Source: Bettongia penicillata ogilbyi
Lineage: Eukaryota; Chordata; Mammalia; Diprotodontia; Potoroidae
Assembly (NCBI GenBank): GCA_023548195.1
Contig: JAJHZJ010000335.1
Location: 5,872,514 to 5,936,513, forward strand
DNA: 64,000 bases
Direction: 5' to 3'
Of this stretch, positions 54,573-64,000 are shown one piece after another. The notes below the pieces were generated by a model. That model worked only from the letters and a program-made list of their open reading frames with translations. It was not told where the DNA came from and did no database searches. Each line of letters begins with the position of its first letter. Positions within the stretch are counted from its first letter, which is position 1. Made by a program: the position numbers and the translations under genes.

Positions 54573-54594
54573 GTGGGAGTTCCTCTTTTTAGAT

Positions 54595-54684
54595 TAATGA
54601 TTTTACTTTATGCATATGAAGAAGACCAATTATATTGAAACAGTTGTTTTTTTTAATTCACAGACCCCGGGTTAAGAACCCCTG
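54595..54684 (-). mobile_element. hAT element (family B) fragment, reverse orientation
   Basis: The end 'gggttaagaacccctg' is the inverse of the family start, and 'accaattatattgaaacag' matches its interior. Only one end is present. The left boundary merges with a TA repeat. Confidence 0.6.
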
Positions 54685-54699
54685 TTATAGGCTGATTTC

Positions 54700-55140
54700 A
54701 CATGATTCTCTTTCACAGTCAGTGGCTCGTTTATTTTTCCCTGTGTGCAGGAGGATTGTGTTCATTTCTCTTATATTTCCCAAGGTGCAGCACAGTACTT
54801 AACAGGTAGTGAGCACTTAATAAATTCTTTTTAATTGATCAATTGATTGATCTCCTTCTTCCACATACCACACACTCTCATTCCTGAAATGGTTTTCCTT
54901 TCCCTCTAGCTCTTGGAATCTGTAGCTTCCTTGACATCCCCACTAGTGTTCTCAACACCCTGCCCCCACCCTGTAACAAAATTTTGATTTTCTTTGTATA
55001 TATTTCATATTTACATGTTGTTTCCCTCCAATAGACCTCTTTGAGGGCTGTTACTGTTGGGGGCAGGGGTTGTCTTTGAATCTAGAGTGTCTGGCACATA
55101 TACTTGTTACTTAAATGCTCTTTGAACTGAATTGGCCTAA
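54700..55140 (+). repeat. L2 3' termini
   Basis: Two ends are visible. One is at about 54770-54850 ('cacagtacttaacaggtagt', 'gagcacttaataaattct', then GATCAATTGATTGATC). A longer one runs at 54860-55140 ('tttacatgttgtttccctcc', 'ggttgtctttgaatctagag', 'ttaaatgctctttgaactga'). Confidence 0.55.
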
Positions 55141-57236
55141 TGTTCCCTTATGGATTTCACTCCTGGAACACTTGGTTTACCTGGTTAAACCAAGTATATT
55201 CAGTATCCCCCGATGGTTCTGCAATATTTGGTACTTAATGAATTTATGTCATCAAGGGGAACAAATGGGGAATAGTTGGTGCTATAATAGAAAAATGAAC
55301 TCATCCTCCTATTACAACAAATGTAAGCTTTGTTGACTCCATGTTTATTTCTTTGTCATTCAAGAAATAGAGTCAGGATCTTGCTACATAGAGGGGAAGG
55401 TTGGATAGAAATAGTCATTAGTGTCTTAAGAAAGATATAATTTAAAAAACTTAATGGAAATTTTATAGAAATTTAAATTATCAAGTGTCACTTGACCATA
55501 TATTTGAAACCTCTTAATTGTTGGCTTTAGTAGGTATTTCTGGGTCACTTACTTCTAGAAGACATAAGATATAATTGATTTACTTCAAAAAAGTCTTTCT
55601 GGATTCAGTGTAATATAGTTTAAGGGAAAAGGTTTATTCACACCCAGAAGATAGATCTGTGAAAAACAATTCAGGCATTTTAAACCAGAGAACAAAACAG
55701 AGAGACAGCATAGAAAGTGTTGTGATTTCTGAACTTTTATGTCATTGAAATCAGGGTTGAAGTCAACAGTTTTCTGAGTGTTGAGTAAGTGGTGGAAAAA
55801 GATTCCAGTGAAAAGTCAGGCAAAGTCATCTTAATGAAGGCCAAATTCTTGATCAAGACAAGAAAACTTCCCATCAGAAAATAGCAAAAACTGTAGTGCT
55901 GTTGACACCCACGTAAATTATAGACTAAAAATCCAAAGAGGACTCTGGTCATCTTATTTAGGGGAAAGGTCTTTTTATTGTCCCGCATAAAAAAATCCAC
56001 AGACAAGTGCTTTTAATGTATTTGCAGGATACTATACTAACAGAGTTAGGAGTTAGCACTATTTAGCATTTGTCCTCTGTCCTGAGTCCTTTATAAATAA
56101 CTACCAAAACCTACTATATGTCTATGTATTTTATACATACATACACACATGTATGTGTGTATATACATACACATGTATGTGTGTGTGAATTTCTTCCCAC
56201 ATAGGCCAATGCATTAAATCTGTGTTTTGAGAATAAATTCTGGAGTGTAGAGCAATTGCCAACTCAGTTTTTAAACATCACCCAGAAAATAAGCCTCTTA
56301 AATGTTCTCCCAAGCCAAAGCATTTTTCTGTGCAGGGGCATAATTCCTCCTTCTTTTTGTCACTATCATCATTATAACTAGTTCTTATTGAGGTCCCACT
56401 GACTGTGTGTGACCCAGGATTGGATACTATGTAGTAAACAGTATGGAGCAGACATTTAGAACGAAAAACGTCTCTGTGGCTCTTTGTTGTCTGGGCTCAG
56501 GTAGAATGCTGAATTAGACTTGGACGCTTCTTGACAGGTTCTTAGTAAATATTGGAAATTTGCAGTGTAACAGTGAGATAGCCAAAGAGAACTGGAACTG
56601 CAGGGGGAAATACTGCTACTGCAGCTCAGAATTAGGAAGTTGACCCTCTGGGACAGAATGAGGGTGATTTCTTTTTTAAAGTAAAAATATTGTTCTTCCC
56701 ATACAGGGAGAGGAGTAATTGTTAAACATTGTGAAATTGTCAGTAAGTATCAGGCCAGATTCATCACCCAGAGTACACCCCAGGACATTGTGTGAAGACT
56801 GACTGAAGAGTTGGACTGTGAGATAAGGGCTGGGACTGACTGCTCTTCTTGGAGTATGTATATGCAGCCATGACAGCCCTGACTGTGGTTTGCAGACCTA
56901 TTTTTGTTGTGACTGAGAGAACTTCCGATTAATGATGCGTTGTGCGAACATTGACATCCTGTCTCTTTTTAAAAGTAGAAAAAAAGTGACCTTGTTTGGG
57001 AAAACAGTTACTACTGATGTATGGAAACCAGTGCCTCCAGAGGGAAGCCCTTGGGAGTGTATGGAGATAAAAGCATTGCCAGAGAGGCAGGTGGAGGTGA
57101 GCTGGCGGCATAGGACTCAGTGGGGAGAAAAACACAGTATCCTAAAAATGAGTGGGAAGGGTCGCAAGTTCCTGAGTCACTGTAGTTCCAAAGGCCAAGA
57201 AGCATTCTTCATGGATTTAAAAAAATAATTTTGGAA
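55141..57236. other. Repeat-poor DNA
   Basis: No named repeat except a CATA/TGTG patch with near-palindromic structure at about 56135-56192. ORFs of 60-98 codons (for example 56932-57228 plus) have no recognised domain. No gene is called. Confidence 0.4.
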
Positions 57237-57600
57237 ATTTCCACCAAGCTAATCATTGGAGCATTGTGGTAATTGAGTATGAAAGTGTGGGTCTTAGATA
57301 GTAAGAGGGACTTTTGAAAGGTTCTTTCATTATGTTTTTCTCCCTGAAAAGTCTGTCCCCAGAGATTTCCATCTCACTGTTTCCAACATTGAGAGAATCA
57401 GGTACCAGCATATTGAATAATTCTAGCTCAGGCGATGTTGTCATGTTTGCATTATTAGGCTGAAGTGAAATGAATTCTCGGCTGGCAGCAAAGGGGAAAT
57501 GGTAGCTCAGGCCATTCTCCCTCAGCATGATATCCATCCATAAGCATGATGGGGAATGACATCTCTGTGAAGGCCGAGTGGTGTGTCTTAATATGCTACA
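57237..57600 (-). other. Possible minus-strand exon (weak)
   Basis: On the minus strand a splice-acceptor-like tract 'ttactttcttgtttgtag' (near 57601) precedes about 114 codons without a stop, ending with TGA near 57250. The part from the first ATG is MDIMLRENGLSYHF...TTMLQ. The composition is not repetitive and the stretch matches no repeat that I know. I recognise no domain, there is no donor or poly(A) signal that I would trust, and open stretches of this length occur by chance in 64 kb. Confidence 0.2.
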
Positions 57601-57839
57601 AACAAGAAAGTAAAATATTAGCCACTTTGCTTATTAAGCATCTTACAAACCTGAATTGTATGCTGAAGACGGGATCAAATGCAGACAGGAATCAGTTTTA
57701 AAAGAGGTGCCTGGAATACTGATGTCTGAGAAGGTGGCTTTTCCAAACAGGGACAGATGACATCTCATCAGAGCTTCGGAGTCTGTGTCTCTAGTGACAA
57801 AATATGAAGAGGAGAACTCTTCAGCGCTTGGCTTCACTA

Positions 57840-58260
57840 CACGGATGTTTGTAAGGTCTTAAGTGCTGCATTCAGTTGATTAGCTTGCTTCGTCTTGGAA
57901 AGCACTGTCTGCATTGAAGACTTCATCAAGTTGCATTGTATTTTGTGTGTTTGCTGTGCAGCCTTCTCAATTCAGGTGTGTATGGTGCTGTTTTTCAAGC
58001 TCAGAAAGGGCAGGGTGCTCAGTTGCCTTTATAAAGGCAATTTCTTGGTTGGCTGCAATTGAGTGCAGAATTATAATGCTAAGGGCTTAATTTATAACAG
58101 AACATGCAGGAGTGCAAACCTGTTAAACCCCTTATACATGTATAAATAAGGCAAACAATGGCAGATTAGCATGGAGTATTGTTTGATATGAGTAATCTTA
58201 AAAACAAATTTCCTGTGCTTATGCATATTGTACCCATTAGAGAGCATAGAGAAAACATGT
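57840..58260. promoter_or_regulatory. Candidate conserved non-coding element
   Basis: The 420-bp block is free of recognisable repeats and rich in short motifs typical of developmental enhancers. They include 'gggcttaatttataac' (homeodomain or TATA-like), 'tataaataagg' (MEF2/SRF-like AT core), 'atttgcatat'-like AT stretches and a CAATTGAG E-box. It sits in the longest repeat-poor interval of the window. The idea is inference only. Confidence 0.25.
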
Positions 58261-59025
58261 AGAAATCAGTGTATCATCTTTGAAATATAATGGAATCATG
58301 GACAGAAAGCAAAGTGATGTGAGACAGCTGCTGCCAGGATTGGCGCCTGTTTGTAATCTGGGAGACTTGTAGCTTGATTGTGGCGTGTAACACATCCGGT
58401 AGGAGTGGTGTGTATGTGTATCTCCACATGCATGTGCTCCAGATTTTTGCTTTTCAGAAAAGAATGCTTTTTCCTATAAAGAAATTCAGTATACTGGCAA
58501 AAGCAGAATCTCTGTTGAGAAGACATAACACAATCTCCACAGGACCTTTTGCATTCGTCAGAGGATGGGGAAATACCTCTAGTGAGATGAGCATTTTAAG
58601 ACAGAAGACCTTCCCGGCATTCTTCACGCCGGCATTTTACCTCTGAGGACTGAGTCGGGAGAGTGGAATGTTGCATTCAGTACCTTGTGGCTATCTGTGC
58701 ACGTTACACTAGAACAATTTCCAAGCCAACACGTCTCAAGTTTTTTAATGACAGATTTAAATGCCCACAGGAACTCTGCTCCTATGTTAATTCCACTGTC
58801 TGACTTTAAAGCATTCCTTTTTTGTTTTGCATTTTCCAACTCAGTTCATGAAAGGCAGTCAGACTCCTACTATGAAGGTGATATTTGCCAGCTGATGTTT
58901 CTTCCTTGAGTGGCAGTCCTGCTAGAGGAGGAAACCCTCATTGATTCCTACTGGGATAACAAAGAGGTTTTCTTAATAAAAATCACCTTTGGCAAGAACA
59001 GGAAGCAGCATAGGGGCCTGCCTAT
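58261..59025. other. Repeat-poor DNA
   Basis: No repeat or gene recognised. ORFs of 71-90 codons on both strands are unsupported. Confidence 0.4.
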
Positions 59026-59029
59026 TTGT

Positions 59030-59230
59030 TTGAGAATGGCTGAACAAACTGGGAAATGTAAATGTAGTAGGGTAATATACACCATCAGAAACAATGAATG
59101 TGAAGAATTCAGAGAAGCCTGGAAAGACTTATGTCAACTGATTCTGAGTGAAGGAAACCAAACCAGGGGAATCATGTACATGGTGACTACACAATAGTAG
59201 GAATGGAAAGAAGGACAAAAAATTGAAGAT
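59030..59230 (+). mobile_element. L1 ORF2 C-terminus, first of two
   Basis: The end of the frame 58910-59197 reads NNECEEFREAWKDLCQLILSEG, the L1 ORF2p terminal motif. It is followed by 'catggtgactacacaatag' and an A-rich stretch. It is 5' truncated within 200 bases of the stop. Confidence 0.7.
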
Positions 59231-59284
59231 GTTGAACACTGTGTCATTATCATGTGAAAGCTCGAACCCCCCAAAAAAGGCTTC

Positions 59285-59616
59285 GATGCAGGGGTGCCCA
59301 TAAGTTGGAGGATGGTCAAACAAGTTGTAGTATATGATTTGATGGAATTATGATAGTGAACTAAGAAGTGATGACATGGAGGGGTTCAGAAAAGCTTAGG
59401 AAAACCTGTATGAACTGATCCAAAAGGAAGTGAGCAAAGATGTGAGAATAATTTAAACAGTGACAGCATATTGTGAAGATAATCAGCTGTAAAAGATTTA
59501 GTAAGTCTGATCAACACAGTGACCTGCTACAATTCGAGAGGACTCAATGAAACGTGCTGCCTGCCTCCAGCTAGAGAGCTGCTAGACTCAGAGGCCAGAC
59601 TGAAGCATTTTGTATC
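59285..59616 (+). mobile_element. L1 3' end of a different subfamily
   Basis: The order 'ggatggtcaaacaagttgta', 'ggggttcagaaaagcttagg', 'tatgaactgatccaaaagga', 'gaagataatcagctgtaaaa' and 'gaggccagactgaagcattt' is another L1 3' end, distinct in detail from the piece just upstream. It runs straight into the CT microsatellite, where intact elements have a T-rich run. Confidence 0.65.
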
Positions 59617-59623
59617 CTTTCTC

Positions 59624-59689
<66 letters not shown>

Positions 59690-59710
59690 GCTCTCGCTCT
59701 CTCCTCTCTC
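59617..59710. repeat. (CT)n microsatellite
   Basis: More than 35 CT units with a few TTT and CTCG interruptions. It gives the SLSLSL and RERERE translations on the two strands. Confidence 0.95.
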
Positions 59711-59771
59711 ATTTTCCTTGCCCTTTCAATAGAAAGGAGATAATTTGGAAATGAAAATACATTTTTGAAAA

Positions 59772-59787
59772 AGGAATAAAAATTTTT
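59772..59787. repeat. Target-site duplication, left copy (HAL1 copy 2)
   Basis: AGGAATAAAAATTTTT, identical over 16 bases to 61269-61284. It precedes the inverted short A-tail of the element. Confidence 0.9.
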
Positions 59788-60076
59788 TTAACATAAATTT
59801 ATTTATTTAACTTTTCACATTCATTTTCACAAAATTTTGGGTTCCAAATTTTCTCCCCATTTGTCCCCTCCCCCACCCCAATACACCAAGCATTCTAATT
59901 TCCCCTATCACCAATCTGCCCTCTCTTCTATCCTCCCTCCCTTCTCTTGTCCCCAACTTCTCTTTTGTCCTGTAGGGTCAGATGACTTTCTATTCCCCAT
60001 TAACTGTATTTCTTATTTCCTGGTAGCAACAACAATACTTGACAGTTGTTCCTAAAACTTTGAGTTCCAAATTCTT

Positions 60077-60103
60077 CCCATCCCTCCCTCCCCACCCATT
60101 CCC
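60077..60103 (-). other. G-quadruplex motif in the HAL1 copy 2 3' UTR
   Basis: The same CCC-AT-CCC-T-CCC-T-CCCC-A-CCC arrangement as in copy 1, G-rich on the element's sense strand. Confidence 0.65.
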
Positions 60104-60622
60104 TTTGGGAAGGCAGGCAATTCAATATAGGCCCTATCTGTGTAGTTTTGCAAATGACTTCGATGACAGTCGTGTTGTGTAAGACTAACTGTATTTCCCT
60201 CCATCCTATCCTGCCCCCCATTGTTTCTATTCTGCTTTTGATCCTATCCCTCCCCAAGAGTGTTGACTTCAAATTGCTCCCTCCTCCCATTGCCCTCCCT
60301 TCTATCATCCCCCCGACCCTGCTTATCTCCTTCTCCCCCACTTTCCTGTATTGTAAGATAGGTTTTCATACCAAAATAAGGGTGCATTTTATTCCTTCCT
60401 TTAGTCGAAAGTGAGGAGAGTAAACTTCTTGTTTTTTTCCTCAGCTCTCCTCTTTTTCCCTCCACTAAAAAGTCTCCTGCTTGCCTCTTGAATGAGAGAT
60501 AATTTGCCCCATTCCATTTCACCCTTTCTCCTCCCACTACATTTCTCTCTCACCATTTACCTTAATTTCTTTTAAGATATGATCCCATCCTATTCAATTC
60601 ATTCTGTGCTCTCTGTCTCTGT

Positions 60623-60652
60623 GCATGTGTGCATGTGTGTGTGTGTGTGTGA
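60623..60652. repeat. (GT)n microsatellite in the HAL1 3' UTR
   Basis: Short GT/GCATGTGT run. Copy 1 has a longer, more impure version at about 25835-25885, so the tract is a variable part of the element. Confidence 0.8.
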
Positions 60653-61268
60653 TCCCACCAACTACCCAGATACTGAAAAGTTTTAAGAGTTACAAATATT
60701 GTCTTTCCATGTAGGAATGTAAACAGTTCACCTTTGGTAAGTCCCTTATGACTTCTCTTTGCTGCTTGCTTTTTCATGCTTCTTCTCATTCTTGTGTTTG
60801 AAGGTCAAATTTTCTTTTCAGCTCTGGTCTTTTCATCAAGAATGCTTGAAAGTCCTCTATTTCATTGAAAGACCATATTTTCCCCTGAAGTAATATACTC
60901 AGTTTAGCTGGGTAGGTGATTCTTGGTTTGAGTCCTAGTTCCTTTGACTTCTGGAATATCCTATTCCATGTCCTTCGATCCCTTAATGTAGAAGCTGCTA
61001 GATCTTGTGTTATCCTGATTTTATTTGCTTGGATCTGCTCCTCTGGGGCCGCGCGGCCAGGGCTGGGCTCCGCTGTCCGGTGCGCGACGGACCTTTGGGG
61101 TCAGTTTTTCAGGGCTCTCTGGAACGGAAATCTCCTCCACTGCATTGCTGTGCGGCTTCCACTGCTCCAGAATTTGTGGGGAGTTCTTTTTACAGGAAAT
61201 TTATGGGCTGTGGATTCGGAGGTAGCATATGTGAATCTTTCTACTCCACCATCTTGGCTCCTCCCCCC

Positions 61269-61284
61269 AGGAATAAAAATTTTT
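61269..61284. repeat. Target-site duplication, right copy (HAL1 copy 2)
   Basis: AGGAATAAAAATTTTT directly follows the element's 5' end and matches the left copy at all 16 positions. Confidence 0.9.
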
Positions 61285-62130
61285 AAAGGCAAAGAAAGAC
61301 TCCAAGGCCATCCTCTCTGCTGTCAACTTACAGTGTATTTAAGGAAAATTGATTAATGACTCTGTTGGGCAAATTTTCCCCAAAGTTATATTATGTATTC
61401 TAAAACTAAATAGAAAGGTTTTGAGGGATTTTCTGATAGTTTGGCTCAGTCATAACACTGTTCTCCTGTTAGCATGGATAATTCTGTCATTATCCCTCAT
61501 TTCAAAAAGAGAACACAGTAGGGCACATTTACAGTGCCCAAGAGAGCATAACATATGGTAGTTCCAAAATTGAATTGAGATGATAAGTAGGTTGTCATCA
61601 AATTGGAGTTTTCTTAACCTTCCTGGCCTAAAAAGAGACGACTACATCAGCATTATCAAACTCAAATAGAAATGGATCTCCGTGGCTACATGTTGATGGA
61701 ACGTTATTTATGTGGTGGTGTATTTTAATTTTGTGGAACATTTTCCGGTTGCATTTTAATCTGGTTCCTAAGTACTTGGGAGCTGGGAGGGAGTTTGACA
61801 CGTCTGAGCTAGATAATCTTTAAGATTCCTTCCAGCTCTAGGCTTATGATTCCATGATACCAAAGTCCCCGTCATTGAAAGGAGTGTTTGGAGCAGCACA
61901 TGATTTGGGTCTTGGTTTTGAGTCTTGTCAGGAAGCTGTGTTTGGACATCAGTGTGTTAGAACTGATTTTGGACTGAGATCTGCGATCTTGCTGCACGAT
62001 GCTGGGGAAAGCTCTTAGGCTGCCTGACACTTGACCGGGCTTCCCCTGGCTTGCGGGGTTGTTCTGACCAAAGGACACGGTGAACTTTTGTGGAAGTGCT
62101 AACAAGTTAGTTTTTCTTCATGCTGAGTCT
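61285..62130. other. Mostly unassigned DNA
   Basis: At about 61740-61855 there is a CR1/L3-like tail ('ctgagctagataatctttaa', 'gattccttccagctctaggc'). The rest is unnamed. No gene is supported. Confidence 0.4.
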
Positions 62131-62134
62131 TGAC

Positions 62135-62495
62135 CCTACAAGTCCTGCCGTTCTCAGACTGGGCACCCAGTCCCTCGTGGCTCCACCTTTGCCCGAGCTG
62201 CTCTCCTGCCCAAAGACCCTCCCTCTTCACCTCCGCCTCTTAGAATCTCTAATTCCCTCCAAAGCCAAGCATCACCTTCTACTGAGACCTCTGTTAATCC
62301 CCCTTAGCTATTAACTCCTTCTTGCTCACATTACCTTGTCTTTGTGTGTGTGGGTGCACATGCACATTGGCATGGTGTCTGCCCCAGTAGAATCTCAACT
62401 TTTCGAGGGTAGGGACTATTTTTTTCTTGCCTTTGTTTCCCCAGGCAGTGCTTGACCCGATGCTTAGTAATATTTGTTGGTCGATTGATTGATTG
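62135..62495 (+). repeat. L2 LINE 3' end
   Basis: The terminus 'gtagaatctcaacttttcga', 'gggtagggactatttttttc', 'ggcagtgcttgacccgatgc' and 'ttagtaatatttgttggtcg' followed by GATTGATTGA is well kept. Upstream, 'ccaagcatcaccttctactg' belongs to the same copy. Confidence 0.7.
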
Positions 62496-62547
62496 AAGAT
62501 GACCTTAATCCACAAATTACTCATGTGGAAAACCGTATGACTAACCC

Positions 62548-62740
62548 ATGGTACGGGCTTGAGAAGACCATCCTTTTTAGTGTCCTGGGCCTTTGGCAGT
62601 CAGGTGAGGCCTGTGGACTCCTCAGAATCATGCTTTTAATGTGTCAAATCAAGTACGTAGGGTTCCAAAGAAAATCAATTATATTGAAATACAGTTATCA
62701 AAAAACATCTTTTAAAGTCACAGGTACCTTAGGTTGTCTG
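62548..62740 (-). mobile_element. hAT element (family B), reverse copy
   Basis: The inverse of the family is seen in order: 'cctttggcagtcaggtgagg', 'cctgtggactcctcagaatc', 'atgcttttaatgtgtcaaat', 'aaaatcaattatattgaaat' and 'acagttatcaaaaaacatct'. The ends are degraded and no clear 8-bp duplication is visible. Confidence 0.65.
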
Positions 62741-62833
62741 GACGCTAGGTTGTGAATCTTGACTTAAAAGATATCTCATTGTTTACTTGCCTGTTGAGCC
62801 ACTCAGTGTGAAGTAGACAGGCATAAATACTGA

Positions 62834-62907
<74 letters not shown>
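62834..62907. repeat. (TA)n microsatellite, about 35 units
   Basis: 74 bases of almost pure TA. It is self-complementary and can extrude as a cruciform. Length is probably variable among individuals. Confidence 0.95.
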
Positions 62908-62911
<4 letters not shown>

Positions 62912-63189
62912 ATTGATGGTGTGTGATACCACCATCTCTTTGATGAGAGTTCTAGGACTATTTACTGAGAAAGTGCCTTAAAGTTTTATGGGGGCCTCTA
63001 CTTTAAGTAGATCTTTTAAATGAAACTCTTCACAAGTATTTGAAATAAAATTCCTTCCAAATCTAGCTTTCTGTTTGTTTTTTTTCTTTTTAAAGGAAAA
63101 CTCTTCATTGGCAACAAGTATATTTTGCTGGAGGAAATTATGAAACCCTGATCACTGAGTCCACTACAAATTTATGTTCCATCACCAGC
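62908..63189. other. Unassigned DNA
   Basis: AT-rich. No gene or repeat recognised. Confidence 0.4.
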
Positions 63190-63770
63190 CAGTTACTGCT
63201 TCAAGGCTATCTGTTTATAACTCCTTAATTAATTTACTCTCCCACTCACCACAACAGGTCTTCCAAGCCCTTTTATCCCTCCTCAGACCTCACGATACCC
63301 TTCCCACCTCCCTTTGAGCTAAGAACCTGAGCATGAGCTCACTGAAAATAAATGTTACTTCATTGAAAAAATGGAGTCCTTTAGCAAACAGCTTCTTGAC
63401 TGCCCTGTTTCTCATCTCACACCACCCAGATTCCTTCTGCCTTGGCCTCTCTCCTTGCCAGGGTGACCCCCCCCCGCATGTACAAATGGCACTGTTCTAT
63501 CCTGTCTTCTCCGTGAGATTGCCCCCTCCATCATCCTTCTCTCACTTATCTCCAATCTCTCCCTGTCTACTGACTGCTTCCCTAATGTCCACATCTCACC
63601 CACTGTCAGAAACTCCTTAGTCTCTCCAGCCAGCCGGCTCCATTGTTTGGCTCAACTTCTGTAGAAGGCCATCTACAAGTCTTCTGCTCTCACTCTCTTC
63701 TTAACGCTCTCCAAGTCCGGCTTCCACCTCATCGTCCACCTCTAATACTAGTAGTCTCTGTTTCCTTTTT
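63190..63770 (+). repeat. L2 LINE 5'-ward fragment, plus strand
   Basis: The pyrimidine-rich text ('cttgactgccctgtttctca', 'tcttctccgtgagattgccc', 'ctccaatctctccctgtcta') resembles the part of L2 upstream of the 'ctgctctctccaaagt' block, comparable to 48000-48400. It has no terminus. Confidence 0.45.
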
Positions 63771-63774
63771 CATT

Positions 63775-64000
63775 TCAGACTTAAATACTAAAACTTAAAT
63801 ATACAATAAGAAAAGGAAAAGAAACATTATGAACTTAAAATATTAAAATTTCAATGCAACATAACAGAAAAAAGCATTGCCATGTGCACAGCAGAACATA
63901 GGAGAGGATTCATACAATATAGCCATGAGTTTCCATTTCAAGGAAGCCTAGATAGTAGATAAAGCACATTGTGTGGGGAGCTGTCCAGCTTCTCTTTGCT
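63775..64000 (-). mobile_element. L1 3' end, minus strand, running off the window
   Basis: The text 'aagcattgccatgtgcacag', 'cataggagaggattcat', 'gtttccatttcaaggaagcc' and 'ataaagcacattgtg' is shared in order with the element starting at about 31830. An A/T-rich start at 63775 is consistent with the inverted 3' end. The rest lies beyond the window. Confidence 0.5.

Larger units (their letters stand above)
59788..61268 (-). mobile_element. HAL1 copy 2, full 5' and 3' ends, internal deletion
   Basis: The 3' UTR (59788-60780) is collinear with copy 1 and about 95% identical by eye, and it includes about 80 terminal bases that copy 1 lacks. ORF1 C-terminal sequence follows to 61026. Then the sequence jumps to the 5' UTR at 61027 (both sides of the join match copy 1 at 26259 and 27570), so about 1310 bases of ORF1 and 5' UTR are absent. 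The 5' end 'gccaagatggtggagtagaa' (sense) is intact. Flanking 16-bp duplications prove that it inserted by target-primed reverse transcription as a unit or lost its middle later. The junction has no GT..AG splice signature. No functional ORF1 remains. Confidence 0.8.

Noticed and set aside
58150..58185. U6 snRNA-like phrase 'gcagattagcatgg'
   Set aside because: Only 13-14 bases match. The surrounding sequence has no other U6 block.
59519..59743. Ser/Leu- and Arg/Glu-repeat ORFs
   Set aside because: They come from the CT microsatellite on the two strands.
60000..60341. 113-codon minus ORF in HAL1 copy 2 as a remnant ORF2
   Set aside because: It lies in the purine-rich 3' UTR. Copy 1 keeps only a shorter, frame-shifted version, and there is no endonuclease or reverse-transcriptase motif.
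61017..61036. HAL1 copy 2 deletion as a spliced-RNA retrotransposition product
   Set aside because: The missing segment does not begin with GT or end with AG on the sense strand, even after shifting the one-base ambiguity.
1..64000. CRISPR array, prophage, operon or other bacterial system
   Set aside because: There are no regularly spaced short repeats and no dense ORFs. The repeat content is plainly mammalian.

Overview
The window is nuclear DNA of a mammal, most likely a marsupial. The evidence is the mix of interspersed repeats: MAR1/MIR-type CORE-SINEs, very abundant L2, CR1/L3 fragments, L1 3' ends with marsupial-style C-terminal sequence, an RTE-tailed SINE, small hAT and mariner elements, and ORF1-only LINEs that match the half-L1 (HAL1) design best known from opossum. 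Families are named from memory of their consensus sequences, not from a database search, so boundaries are approximate and the species is not resolved. I see no bacterial genes, no CRISPR array and no complete host protein-coding gene. The window looks intergenic or intronic.

Layout. 1-13 kb: L2 in both orientations, one full MAR1 SINE, CR1/L3 pieces, a decayed 7SL RNA pseudogene (about 6.37-6.60 kb) and two L1 ORF2 relics. 13.8-14.8 kb: an L2 copy interrupted by a hAT element with a perfect 8-bp target duplication, with part of the L2 repeated in inverted orientation (213-bp arms, about 95% identical). 15-21 kb: mostly repeat-poor DNA with possible regulatory motifs. 21.9-25 kb: long minus-strand L2 and CR1/L3. 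25.1-27.8 kb: HAL1 copy 1, with a 340-codon ORF1, a CpG-containing 5' UTR and no ORF2. 31.8-35.1 kb: older L1/HAL1 material, next to a mariner-like element with 25/27 matching inner terminal repeats.

36-46 kb: SINEs, two palindromic hAT MITEs, a second-family hAT element split by an L1 3' end, further L1 3' ends and L2. 47-55 kb: an L2-rich block, all plus strand, with an L1 reverse-transcriptase relic whose FADD motif reads FAED. 55-59 kb: the longest repeat-poor interval, holding the best candidate conserved non-coding DNA and one weak minus-strand exon candidate. 59-61.3 kb: L1 3' ends, a long CT microsatellite and HAL1 copy 2, which has an internal deletion of about 1.3 kb and a perfect 16-bp target duplication. 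62-64 kb: L2, a hAT fragment, a 74-bp TA tract and an L1 end running off the window.

No set of genes here works together as a pathway. The biology is retrotransposon biology: non-autonomous HAL1 elements that would need L1 ORF2p from elsewhere, nested transposons that give relative insertion order, and hairpin-forming elements. The items most worth a second look are the two HAL1 copies, the inverted L2 duplication, the hAT MITEs with readable target duplications, the 7SL pseudogene and the 55-59 kb unique block.
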